Source: Diadema setosum
Taxonomy: Eukaryota; Echinodermata; Echinoidea; Diadematoida; Diadematidae
DNA: 64,000 nt
NCBI RefSeq assembly: GCF_964275005.1
Contig: NC_092692.1
Span: 13,709,584 to 13,773,583, forward strand
Reading direction: 5' to 3'
Position 1 is the first letter of the stretch. Each line of letters opens with the position of its first letter. This document shows positions 1 to 13,000 of the stretch, piece by piece. The translations under genes were made by a program, and so were the position numbers. Below the pieces are notes generated by a model. That model saw only the letters and a program-made list of their open reading frames with translations, searched no databases and had not been told where the DNA came from.

Positions 1-42
1 ACACGCAGCCGCGACAAAACGCGTTTTGTCGCGGCTACGTGT
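1..42. repeat. Near-perfect 42-bp palindrome
   Basis: The first 42 bases form two 21-base arms with no spacer and one mismatch. The arms contain AGCCGCGACAAAACG and its complement. It is GC-rich compared with its surroundings. It may be the end of a fold-back element that continues outside the window. Confidence 0.7.
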
Positions 43-320
43 AGTTAACTAACACTTGTGACCACATCGCACATCAGCATTGACCATTGCATTGTTCAGT
101 CTAACGTTTGCTGTACCAGGCAATAAGTTTCGAAAGGCATGTTAAAGTTTACATGTATTATTGACTATTGCATTGGAATGATAGACCGCTGCTCTCCTCA
201 AAATGATCACACTGCGCTGGCCTGTCGAGTGTTGTTTCAACCCCCACAACCAACCATGGCCACAAATGCCTTCCTGTATACTGTTTCTGCACCTATCTTA
301 TATTCAAAGTTTTAATTATG

Positions 321-742
321 TACAGTTGAACCTCTATTATCCGGCCTCCCTTTATCCGGATCTCTCTATTATCCGGACGCAATCTCGCCGTGATTTTTTA
401 AAAATAATTACGGGAAGAAAGGGGGATTCCCAACTCCTTGAGAACTCCTACCCAAACACACATGAATTACATATTACTTCCAATATGATTAATATACATT
501 GCATCAAATTTCCTTCCAAATTGCTTACCTTCAGACATTTCAACATCCCGAAACATCCCCAAATGTAACAATGAAAAGGTTGCAGTATACACATTACTAC
601 ATGTGGTACTACAATGGGCTACATCAGTACATGTGTATGTATATGTACATGTATAAAGCATCGAGTCTCCCGTATCCGGCCAAATCCCTTATCCGGATGA
701 GCCCCGGTCCCGACTTGTCCGGATACGAGAGGTTCAACTGTA
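321..742. mobile_element. pogo/Tigger-like MITE, TA-flanked
   Basis: The ends are terminal inverted repeats: TACAGTTGAACCTCTATTAT on the left and the complement of TACAGTTGAACCTCTCGTAT on the right. Both begin with the TA dinucleotide expected of Tc1/mariner/pogo target duplication. Subterminal copies of TTATCCGGA recur at both ends. The 422-bp interior has no transposase reading frame, so it is non-autonomous. Family placement rests on the end sequence only. Confidence 0.75.
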
Positions 743-765
743 TTCATGTTGTGTTCACATTATTA

Positions 766-2913
766 TACAGTCAACCTTGCCTATAATATGTCGACATAAT
801 CGGAACTGAGCAAAACACGTCGACTTACACGGAAGTCGACATTTTGTTGACATAAGTCATAAATGAAAAGTAATTTCCCCTGTACAGAGTAAGATTTGGA
901 CCGTGATGCGGATTGCTATGCAAATCTAACTCCTTTTGCCGTCGAAACATGCCTACTATAATGTTAGCAGCAAACATATTATTTTAGTTCATGCATAAAT
1001 CTCGCGCAGAAGTAATGACAACGCACGATTACCTGGTACCAAATAACTAGAGAGATTTTGAGAGAGCGGGAATTAAACCCGGGCCCATTTCAAGAAACTT
1101 TTCGTTTTACACTTGATTTGAAAAATCAAATGCAAATTCCCAAAGTTGCATGCAACTTTGCGGTTTAAATTCAAGTGCGTTGCTGGAAAGATTTGTGTTT
1201 GATTCGATATGATTCTTTTATGATTTTTCAGTGCCAACTGAGTAAAATATGTATGATTTTCCTCTCCTAAGTCACCATATTTGTTTTACTTAAATTGCTA
1301 TGTCATACTCTGAAAAAGAATTGTTCTCGCGCTCAAATTCATAGCATTACTACTCTGTACAGCACGGTCCCGTTTGAAAAAAAAGATGTTTGGTAATCCG
1401 AAAACGACATCTCATTTTCGAATTAACTAACCTTTGTAAGAACAAACCTCATTCTGTAGTCGGACTAATTTACCGTTGGACTGACATTTAAACCTTCGGC
1501 ATACCGAACTGTAACAATTTTTACGATTTTTCATTGATATTTTGTGAAGCTGCGTTGCGTTTCGGTAGTTTGAACTGTGTGAATATTGTGATGCCTTTCC
1601 CTGTACTAAGTTCAGTCACGGTGAAAGTTCCGTTTGATATTTTAATTTTTTGTATGAAATCAAACGCAAGTCTTTTCAGCAATGCATTTGCTTTGATTTT
1701 TAGAGATGCGTTTAAAGGCAGTTTCTAGTTTGGTACGAAAAACCGCAAGTCTTTTTTTTTCTGCAACGCTCTTGCGTTTAAATACAGTGTTGCATGTGAT
1801 TTGATGGACCTGCATTTCTTTTTTAGAGTTGCGTTTAAACGGAACTGAGTTTCAGTTTCGTACAATTTTATACTTAATTCAGTATGATTATCAAACGCGA
1901 GTATTTCCAGCAACGCACTTGCGTTTAAATGCAAAATTGTTCATTTTGATTTTCTGAGTTGCATTTATACGCAATATTTCTAGAAACGGGCCCAGGTTTC
2001 AAATTCCGCTTTGGAGTAATTAACATTAGAATATTTGGATGAACGAAACGGCCTATTTCATGTTCCGATAACGAATATCTCCTAGGACCTAGGTGTACAA
2101 AATTTGTGTGTTTTGAGAATACTGAATCTTCAGAATAACGATCGAACCTCATTGCGTTTTGGATAAACAAAATCGTCCGTAACAAATATCCCTGCAAGCT
2201 GCGTGAACAAGATGAGCGTGCAGAGAGGAGGATTGATACAATGTATATTATAAGCAAATTTAATAAAATTGTATACATTACTGAACAAAATATGTTTTTG
2301 ACTTAGCTCAGAAGGCAAGTGTACGTCCCTCTGTAAAATTCATGTAATTTTTAACATGACAAAAAGCGCAAAAAGAAAAAAATGGTCAAGAACAATTTTC
2401 CGCTGCACCCTCATTGGACCATGCAGCTTTAGCTCCATGTTTGCACCGTAAGTTGCATCACGCTGATATTCCTGCACCAAACGATACACAGAGACACGAG
2501 CACTCATAAAGAGAAAGGGAGAAAGGGGGAGAAAGTCAACTACCTTGGGTACTACTGATAGTACTCGAGTGTAAATGGGTGTATGCCCTTAAATTCAGGC
2601 ATACAAGACAACGGATCCATGGTGTGAACGGTACCGCGCCATACACTAGCAAATTACCGAGTGGTAATGCTGCGAATGGGAGAGGGAAAACAATTCTTTT
2701 TCAGAGTATGGTGATGCGAATTTGAGTGAAAAATTATGTCGCCTTAGGCGAGGGAATTAACACGTATTTCAGCTCAGTTGGCACTGAAAATCATGTTGAC
2801 TTATAAATGTCGACTAAGACGAAGAAATTTTAAAGGAATAACAAAGGGAAAAATCTGGACTTTTCTACCATGTCGACTTGGGCGAGTTGTGGACTTAAGC
2901 GAGGTTTACTGTA
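766..2913. mobile_element. 2.15-kb TA-flanked pogo-like element
   Basis: The left end TACAGTCAACCTTGCCTA matches the complement of the right end (TACAGTAAACCTCGCTTA). GTCGAC-type repeats (tGTCGACtta) lie inside both ends, and TA lies at each edge. No transposase frame is visible. A second element is nested inside at 1066-2009. Degenerate copies of TGCGTTTAAA recur around 1150-1930. Confidence 0.6.
1066..2009. mobile_element. Nested element with GGGCCC-containing inverted ends
   Basis: About 33 bp at 1066-1098 (core AAACCCGGGCCCATTTC) pairs with 1976-2009 (core AAACCTGGGCCCGTTTC on the opposite strand). This defines a 0.94-kb element inside the larger TA-flanked one. The interior is rich in variants of AACGCAAGTCTTTTCAGCAA and TGCGTTTAAA. 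It has no coding potential. Confidence 0.5.
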
Positions 2914-3447
2914 TTTTCATTTCTTTTGACTAGACCCTTATAGGGTGTTGTTGTTGTATGTTGTTATTTTGATTTTTAAGGCGCCTAAGGACCTACAGTG
3001 TACATGTACTCTCTTTGCTAGTCTCACCCGAAAGGGTTTGAGAGTCGATAAGATTAGATAAATCAAATCAAATCAAATCAAAATCTTATTTTAACTTACA
3101 AAGTTAAATCTTCTTACCATGAGACTAATTAAAATGTAAACTGACAAACTGAGCAGGTAAATGTGCTGATGAAGCTGCCTGATCATGAGGCTCTAAAGCT
3201 GTGAAAGATCACCTCCTTAACCCTTCCTTGGAGTTAGCAACCATCGCAATCATGACACTCTGCATGGAGTCTTGCACATCATATTGCATTCACTTTCAAA
3301 TCATTATGAGATTGGCATGCACGATGGTTTTTGTCTATCTTTGATATTCAATATGAACGAGGTGTTAAGTCATTCATTCCTCACCTGTGTTCAATTATCA
3401 TGTACATGTTGCATAGGCCCCATTGTATCCTGATCTATCCACTACAG
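2914..3447. other. Intergenic stretch upstream of gene 1; possible SINE tail
   Basis: No gene is visible. At 3060-3084 an (AATCA)n-like tail follows GGGTTTGAGAGTCGATAAG, resembling the 3' end of a retroposon. The remainder probably holds the 5' flank or an untranslated exon of the next gene. No convincing TATA box was seen. Confidence 0.35.
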
Positions 3448-3470
3448 GGTCTACAAAGCCACCGTCTGGA

Positions 3471-4078
3471 ATGGCAGCCGGCGGACATCACCCACACTTG
3501 TTGAGGTGCGACCAACTCAGAACAGCACAACTCCTCTTTGAACCGCAACCCCCAGCGAGCGGAAAAAGCCGCACTGCGCACTCTGCCAGCCCAAGCGTGA
3601 GACGCAGAGCGTTTAGCGCCAAGGCTCCCGCGACGAAGCAGAGCAAAGCATCTCACGATGTTAGATCAGCAACACCCGGGGCCACAGAGAGGCGACCCCT
3701 GTCCGCAGTGCTGCCAGGAGAGAAGATACATCACTCTACTACTAGTAGACATAAACGTGCAGTACCTAGTAGGGAAAAGCCTGAAAGGACTCATGTGCCA
3801 AAACAATTCTTAGAGTTTGAGGACACACAGCCACAATTAGATCGTTCAACCGTGACTAAACAGGTGCATATCAGGCAGAGTCAGGGCAGCAGCGGAGATC
3901 AGCGGTCTGCTCGACTGTGGTCTGGTAAGCACGAGCATCATCTGAAGACTGGGGAGAGTGACACATTCCAAATGTTACAAGAGGACCAGGGAGGGGGGCA
4001 AGCAGCCCCTGAATCTGCCCTCCCCAAAGGTATAGCAGCGTTGGCTCCATGGTTGACACACGACATCCCAGCTGATTG
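3471..4078 (+). CDS. Gene 1, exon 1
   Basis: Encodes 202 codons plus two bases and contains the basic, Ser-rich N-terminus. The donor is TG|GTAAGG, and its split Trp codon is completed by exon 2. The reading frame would stop two bases into the intron, which supports the splice. Confidence 0.8.
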
Positions 4079-7000
4079 GTAAGGATAGTGTATTCCAGTT
4101 TGTGTTGTCAGAGGCAGATCTAGGGAAAAAACAACCAAACAAACAGTAGACATACAAAAATGATTAATTCAATGAACTCAGGTTATCTTGAAATTTATCA
4201 CAAAATGTGTTGTCGATGCCAATACATTGCAGAAGGAAAATATATTAGCAAAAACTTGTCAATTTTTCTTCTTGACTAGCACACAATAATGTGACGAGAG
4301 CTACAAGTAATCATGAAATTCCATAAAAATATTCCTGAAATCTATTACCGGTATTTGTGCTGTTTGAAAATGCATTATGGAATGCTCCAAAAAAGATAAG
4401 CAGATTAGTTCCAACTACATGTTACTTTCACACAGTGATTATTTTTGATGATAGGACTTATAGTTAGAGGTCTAACAACTACCTCAATGATAAAATAGGG
4501 AAGTTCAGTTCACCCCTTGCTATGGCTACTGTTCCATGCATACCAAGCTTTTGGCGAAGATGTTCATATGCCAAGGAGCTCAGAGGGGCTAAGGCTAGCC
4601 ATGACTTGTTGACAAACACAGTCTATTTGGCCTGCTACAGATTTGACACTTTGCAGGGGGTGCTGTCACCATCAATTTGTGCCCATCTGACTAAAAAAAA
4701 AGGGTTTCTTGCAGTAATGGAATATCATGCTAACTTTTAGTTAAATCTGACTGAGTTCTGTTCATACAAATCCCTAACTTAGGTTAGAGACTTTTTGGTG
4801 GGTACTATAATCAAAGTTAGCTGTTAAACTACAAAACTATAAAGTTAGGGCAGCTCTGTGTTAACCTTACTAATATGAATATACACACACAAGTACCTGT
4901 TGACAGTTGTAGACGTACTGTGTTCTGTGACCTAGGATTGGGGTTGATCCGGAGAGCTGTCTGGTGTTCCTCCCATCTTTGCGGAGCCAGACTGAGTGTC
5001 TTCCCATTGTGCCCCCACCTCAGGCATCTGATGATGTTCTACCCCACAAGCCTGCCCCACCAGCACCAAAGCCATTTGTAAGTGTGAAGCATTGTCAGTT
5101 CAGCTCCGGGTCATCATCATTGGCAACCGGTTTAACCCATCAGTGTAGGACACATTTCCCCTTGACATCTGCCCTAGCAGACTTGGAACCAGTCTTAAAA
5201 AGATCAAAGGCAATGCCATTTAACATTTTGATGTATTTGTGTGGTGATAGTATAAGGAATCCTGCAGATCATTTACTTATGGTAAGAAAGATATTTCATC
5301 CTGTACAAAGACTAAATGTATTATCATAATTTGATAAGTTATGGTCACTTGAAGTTATCACCATATTTGATTACTGAAGTACTCAGTATTACATTTCAGA
5401 ACAATGCCAAGTGAAATATGAATTACTCTCAGCCATTGCTTCAAACTCAGTAATCCACTAATAAATATCAGATACAAAGTCATTTTCTGCAAGAAAAGTG
5501 TAAATTCAGCACAAGAATATTACTGTTTGGAGGTGCATTACAGTATACGAGTGATCATTTCTTATCCATTACATTTATATTTTAGCATGAAACTCTTTTG
5601 TCTTTTCACATACTTACAGGGCAGTAAATTAGATCTGTCAGTGTTCAATTGAATACTGTACCATGTATGCAATGCCTGGTAAAACCATCAAGTGGGAAGG
5701 CTAGCCCAGCCTTGAAGAAATTTGGAGAAATTTGAGAATCTCCATACAAATTGTATGTTTTGTATATATCTCCATATAGCTTATCACTGATCTCTATACA
5801 CCTTGTAACAACACACAGCAAATGAATCTTGACTGGAATCGTTCATTACTGATGAGCGTGTGCTTCAATGCACATATTTGCTGATGGGCGCTTTTCATGG
5901 TTTTCAGACGTACACGTACCAATGGGCAGCGAATGAAGAGCAATGCAAGAGTACCAACCATGTTTTCCCACACTGCCTGGTCTTTAAGCATTGTGACATT
6001 TTTCCTTTGCAGACTTTTTATGTTGAAATGGGATGGTATCATATTCAAGTATCCACATCTTTGCCAGTCATGATGATTATATTTGTCGTACACGTGAAAA
6101 GGGAATAACAGTAAGAGTACAATGAAAAACTCTTATGTGAGAACTTGAAAAGTGATATGCTAGTATGTTCAGTTGTCAATAAGTGGGAATGTCTTTGCTT
6201 GTAAAAATCTTATAGAAAACTAGAAAAGCACTTTGAGAGTGCAGACCTCTGCCAAGCAGCTCATTTCCACCCATTATACATATATGCTGAAAATGGCCCT
6301 ATTTCCCAATGATAGAGAAGTCTACATCAGCTTCTTGCTGTGTCTGGAGCGTGCGCTCAGTGCGTGCATGCACTCCTCAAAATAAAAATATACACGCATT
6401 TATGCAGCTTGAACTCCGTGTTTGTTGGCCATAAAATCTTTAACCCCAAAAAAAAACACACACACACACACATTTTTTAAGTATCCTGGATTCAGACAAG
6501 TATTAGTATCACTACCACAATTTGATCATCTGTTCTTTGTGTCATTATCAGCTTTTCCTGTAAGTTCAATCCAAATCCATTTAAAACCTTTTCAGATATT
6601 TTGCAAACAGACAGACAGACAAAAACAAAAACAAAAACACTCCTGCAAAAAGTAACCTTCTTGGCAGAGGTAATAATGATAATTGTTCCTAGTGCCCTGA
6701 GCCAAATTTTTCATTTTTTTTTGTGCAAATGTTTGAGCAGAAATTTATATCAAATCATATCTTGAAGTTTTGTTTTGCTTTCCTTTGGTCAGGACCCGAG
6801 AAAACTGTTTCACTATAATGTGGTAAGTTTACTGAGCCTGCAAGTGAGAACACCTTTGATTAGTATGAATCATATTCTCTTCACAAGATATTCTTCTCAG
6901 TCTGAAATATGTGTGAGTGCAGTGACAGGGAAATTTAGAAAAGCCAAACATGTATGGGGATTCAATGAATGCACAAGCAGTAGAAGTATACATCAGTGAA

Positions 7001-10000
7001 GTTTCAGTACTTTTGAGTGAGGCAATGACAGTTACATAACTGTTTGTCAGAGAGCTCCACAAAACAGTTTTATTTCAAATTAGAAACCATGCATTAAATC
7101 TATCTTGCAGTGTAGCAATTACAACATCAACTCCCAGCATTAGATCTCTGCTTCTTCTTACCATTTGAGTCATCTTTAATAATCAGAATGCTACTGCAAA
7201 TATTACTATTGTTGTTACTACTAACACTGATTATAGTTGTGGTAGTATAGTAGTAATGGTGGTGGTGGTGGTGGTGGTGGTGGTGTTGGTATATATTAGA
7301 TAGTAGGAATAATTTTTCTCTCAATTTATGTATTTGATATTTTCATATTGTATTTATAACTTTGTTGTTCTGGACCCCATTGAAGACCAGCGATGTCACG
7401 TTGGCATCGCTGAATATACGGCTATCCAGCCATTGACTTTTATACAGAAAATAAAATCAATCAATCAATCAATCATATAAAGGTAGCATTCTGTAATATC
7501 ATCATCATTATCACCATCATGTTGCAGGAAAAGAACCTCCCTGCCCACATGAAGGGCGACTCGGCCGTCCGTCCCAAGAGTCGACCGGGGACAGGAAGAC
7601 GGGGGCGGATCTACTCCCTGGACGGACAGCTGCTCCATGACCAGAGGTATGATCTTATGGTCAAGGTGTGGTCAAGGCAATGGTCACTGCATGTTCATAC
7701 ATGTTGACAGTAATAAAAGAAAAAGAGTCAAAGACGCAGAAAACTGAATGGGAGAGGTAATGGAGATGGGACAGAGAATGAAAAAGTTAAGGGATTATTA
7801 AGATTTCTTTTTTTTGGGGGGGGGGAGGATTTAGGGTAAAAAAAAAGTGTTATTTGTGGTAATCACAAATTTAATGTGGATGAGGCAATGATGTCACCAC
7901 AATCACAATTCTTCCATTAACCTATTCCTTTTGGGGAAACTGGTACACCAGGTTCCCAAAATGTAGACAAGAGTGCCTGCATTCATGGCCTGTGCTTGCA
8001 GTGTCACTGCCAGCAACCAGGGATAGCCTTGTGGAAGTGTTGCTGCCCGGAAAGCAGTATAGATGACAGGTTCAATTCCCACTGGTTCCTTTTCTGACAT
8101 GTTTTGTTAAAGAAAAAAAAAGCAACAACAACCACCATGGATCAGCAGTTATGGTCTTTCAGGGTTGCCAACCTTGAGTGAGAGTTTTCAATTCAATAGA
8201 ATCAATTCATACACATTATTCAGTAATAAAATCGTTTGGATATAATTATAAAAAATGTTTACAAAATGTAGCAGGTACACTTCTGAGAAAGCCAGAGGCT
8301 TGTTCAAAAAAGAATGTACCCTTGAAAACAAATCGTACACATAATGCAATTTAAACATTCAAATACCAAATGATAAAAGGAGCTCAGAGAGAATAAAACA
8401 TATTAAAATTAGCACAAAATTAAAATTTACAAAAATTAGCGATGACATCAAGGGAACTTGGAGAGAATAAAACATACTAAGACAGAGGACAAAAGAAATA
8501 ACATCACATGAAGCAAAGCAAACAAAACAAAATGAGGTATAGAACGAGACTGTTAATAGTACGAGAAAGCATTACCGATTGCAGCACATGTAAAATACAT
8601 AATAAAAAAAATGTAATTCAAATTTCCTATTTTGACTAAAACGAGGAGAAGGCAAGAGCATATCAAAATTTTTTCTTGAAATTGTGCAGAGGCAGCTTTT
8701 TAAAATTTTCTGGAATTCCAGAGTTCCAAATATTACATCCATGAAACCTTATCGACTGTTTTTGGGCATGAGTTGTTCGGAAACAAAAATGGATAAATAT
8801 TAGATTGATGCCGTGTGTTTTTTGAGTGAATTTCATTACAACGTTTGAAATGTTCCATAAAAACAGTTGGAAGTTTATTGTGAGTAAACTTATACATAAA
8901 AATTCCAGTCTTATACAAAACCAAATCAGACAGAGATAAGACGCCGAGGCGTCGAAATAAATCATGTGTATGTGCACGATAATGTGAACCAGTACAAAGA
9001 CGAATAACCTAGCTTCTGTAACACCACTAGTCTCTTTAAAAGGTAAGCAGATGCACGACCCCATGTGAGGTTACAGTAATTATAGTAAGGTAATATAGTG
9101 GTGTTGTGAGACACTGTGAAGGAGCAATGTGACTGGCAAAGGGGGGGGGGGGGAGTGGTATGGAAAAGGGGTGTCCCCTTTCCACAGTAGGGAGCATTGA
9201 CAATTTACATGCTAGGTGGCACAATACATACATAGAGTAGTATTAACACATACATACATACAGTAGGAGTGCATGCGGAAAAGTGTTGAAACTTTGGGCT
9301 TGGGCATATTGAATGTCCAAATTACCAAGGATTTTGTAGACTGTGTTTGTTGTTGTTTTTTAACACAACGCTGCACACTTGCACTGGTCCACGGTCCCTG
9401 ACTAGTAAAAATCAGTCTGACCAATAACTTTTCTAGGAATGGACCAGTAAAACATGGAAAAAACTGGGTACCTACTGGTCCAACAGACAGGTCAGACCAG
9501 TAAAAAAAAAAAAAAAAAAAAATGGGTCAGTGTGCAGCCCTGTTTAACATTTCAATTTTTTGAGTTCAGGATGAAGATTTGTTTATTAGAACAAGACAAT
9601 TAGAGCTGTGTGAATTGCGTTAGAGTTGGCAGCCATACTTAAAAGTCATATGAATTCCTCTTCATATTTGCTCTGAGTCGGAGTCAAGATGCTTTGCGTG
9701 ACAAGAAACCTAATCTTTATCTCCAAATAAATGACGTTAATCAAGAGCTATGGTATTTAAAGGTCACTCTGTTCAATCGCAGGGGTCGCACTTAACTTTT
9801 TTTTTTAACTAGCCAGGCGGACTACTTAGAATCAATTTTGACACTGAAGCGATATTTTGGCTAGCCAGACGGACTAGTAACTTCAGAATTTTTCAATTTT
9901 TAGCTAGTCCGACGTGATTTCGGGTGGCCAATGGCCAGCGGACCATCGCCAATTTCAAACCCTGAATCGGTTATTCTTTTTTTCCCCGTTGAAGTAGGGA

Positions 10001-13000
10001 TTATTCTGTATGGTCAATTCCTCCCACGATGCCTTACTAACGTACGTAGCATGGAGAGAACTAAGTCAGGGCAATATCGTTATGGATGAATGCCAGCTCT
10101 TGGGATTCGTGTCATGGCTTCTTCCTGTCAAAACAAGACACTTTCACCTTGCCCTTGAGTAGAGAGTGGGCGAAGCAAGACCAAGGGAAGACTTTGCAGG
10201 AGCCTTGCGCTTCCCCCTGTGTCTGTGTGTCCTATATTGATTTCTAATGGCCCAATGGGTTTTGATGGAATTTACAGTGTAATGGTATGTGTTAGTCCTG
10301 TTGGTTTTCTATTTAAATGGTCCAATAGGTTGTACTAGAGTCTGTTCTAATGGGTCCTGTTTGCCCAGTTGGTCCAATAGGTTTTGATAGAGTCTGTTCT
10401 AATGAGTTCTGTTGGGCCAGTTAGTTGCTGTTGGACCTAAAGATTTTGATGGAGTCTCTTCTAGTGGGTTCTGTTCGGCCGATGGGTTGCTGTTGGTCCA
10501 GTAGATTTTGATGATGTCTGTACTAATGATTTCTGTTGGTCCTGTATGGATTATGGAATTATTTGTTATTGTGTGTAGGTTGGACCATCAGAATGTCCAC
10601 AGATTGCAGCTGGTCCATCAAATTCCAACAGAAACCATCAGAAAGCCTTAATGGTTGTAGAGTTGTAGAGTTCCAGGGCCCTGGACCCCCCCCCCCCCCG
10701 GATGTTGCACTTTGCACTCTCGATTTGCGCTACGTGCACACAATAATCTGTATGCATGTTCAAGCAATCAGAGTCTCCAGTTTGCTTGGGAGGTGGGGGT
10801 GATCCAGGTGAGAGAATCTCCAGTTTAAGAGATGCTTTGGTTGGAGTCTCCACAGGAGCAAATGATCTAAAATATGATTTTTGTGGACTAAGGTATCAGT
10901 ATGTTTTAGTATCTTCTGTGAGTTTCATTTTGGTCAACATTCAGTTACAGCGTTGATGAGTGGCCATTCAATGAAAAATTTATTCTTTCCTGGATGGCAT
11001 ACATTATATATTTCCATCCATGTGATATGTTCCTTAATTGACTTTTATTTTCTATTCCCCCCTTGAACATCACACTCTCACAGTAAATACAGCAAGAATC
11101 GGACGATCCAGACAATTGAACAGGAATTAGCAGACCTTGAAATGCTACTGACAGGTAAGAATGTGTGTTAAAGTCATTATCTACCATTTGCAGATAAAAC
11201 AAAAACCCAGGTTTAGTCCTTCAAAATAGTTATAAAATGTGAGTTACAGATATAGAAACAACTAATGTAAAAATATGAATCAGTATCAGAATCAGTGTTA
11301 ACAATTGTTAAATATACTAAATGTGAACAATAGTTTAAATATAATATGTTTGTAGACTAAACCATCTACAGTTATGGTTTATTGACAAAAATAGTGATAC
11401 AGTTGTATCTCCATATATTTTAGGTTTTATTGCAAAATTTTTATGTGGTAGGACGTTTTGTGATACAACTGACCTACACATATATATATATGCATCAAAT
11501 GTGATACCTCAATGTTTTTTAAAAATCAATGCTATCAATGGTAAACAGTACCTTTAAACCTCTCTGTGCCAGGGAATTTGGACAGTGTGAGCATTACCGT
11601 GGCATTGTCTGTGCTTATCAGTTCAGTGTCTTCACTGTGAACTGTGACTTTCCTCTTTCTTTCTTTTTATTCACATATCATCTTTATGTTGTTGTTGTTG
11701 TTTGTGTGTGTGTGTGTGTACATTGTACATTGTATTTGTGTGTGTATTGTGTGTCCTAGCATTTGATGTATGGCTTTAGCCATTTGAGAGCGAAAGAAGG
11801 AATGGAGATGCAGTTTTTTTTATGTAAGAAAATGAAGTCGGTTAAGTATTGCCATTGAAAGGAGTTGTGATTTTCTTCTTTCTTTCTTTTATTCGCATAT
11901 CATCTTTTCGTTGTTTTTTTCATGTGGTGTGTGTGTGTGTGTACGTCGTATGTGTGCGTGTGTTTGTGTGTATTGTGTGTCCTAACACATGATGTATGGC
12001 TGTAGCCATTGGAGAATGAAAGAGGGAAAAGAGATCATGCAAGTTTTTATGTAAGAAAATGAAGTCATTCAAGTATTGCCATTAAAAGGAGTTGGGTTCA
12101 TTGACGGCATCAGGAAGATTTGTATGGTTTCTAATTAACCCAGTTTAGTACTTTCTCCTGCAACACATGGCTTCTCTACTCCAAGGAGTGTCCTAACACA
12201 TGATGTATGGCTGTAGCCATTGGAGAATGAAAGAGGGAAAAGAGATCATGCAAGTTTTTATGTAAGAAAATGAAGTCATTCAAGTATTGCCATTAAAAGG
12301 AGTTGGGTTCATGGACGGCATCAGGAAGATTTGTATGGTTTCTAATTAACCCAGTTTAGTACTTTCTCCTGCAACACATGGCTTCTCTACTCCAAGGAGA
12401 GGTGGGTTTTTGTTTTTTTCTAGATTTTCCCAAAGATGTTATTTTTTTCTTCATTCAAATCACTTCAGTGATAACCATAAAAACATATTATTTACAGTAT
12501 TGAATGTGTCAGAGAGTTCACAGATACCCCTTTTATACTGTCCATGACTTTTAGCTCGCTTCAGAAGCGAGCTAACTTTAGTTCGGGTCAAGTCATTTTG
12601 TACTGCCATTCTCGACCACCCAAGGTTACACAGTGCAAGACCAAACCTATCGCTCCCCCCCCCCCCATCAGCCTGCTGTCCTTCCCACTAGCGCGAAAAT
12701 TCAGTGACAGTTTTCATGCTTATACTTACGAGTACGATTTCAGTTCCATTGTTATATGTTACTCACGAAATTCAACCAGTCATCGGCATATATGTATATA
12801 TATATAGTGTACGCACTGCGCCGATCTATTTTTTTTCCCTCAAGATTTAGTCATGTCGTTTGCTAGTTCAAAGAGTTCACTGAGAGTTTTACCAAACAGC
12901 GAACAGTGACGACAGCAGTGTAAAATACTAAATATACCAGTGCATGCGATGCGTAATACACAGCGCGCTGGTGGGTGGCAACAGTACAGCAGTAAACGTA

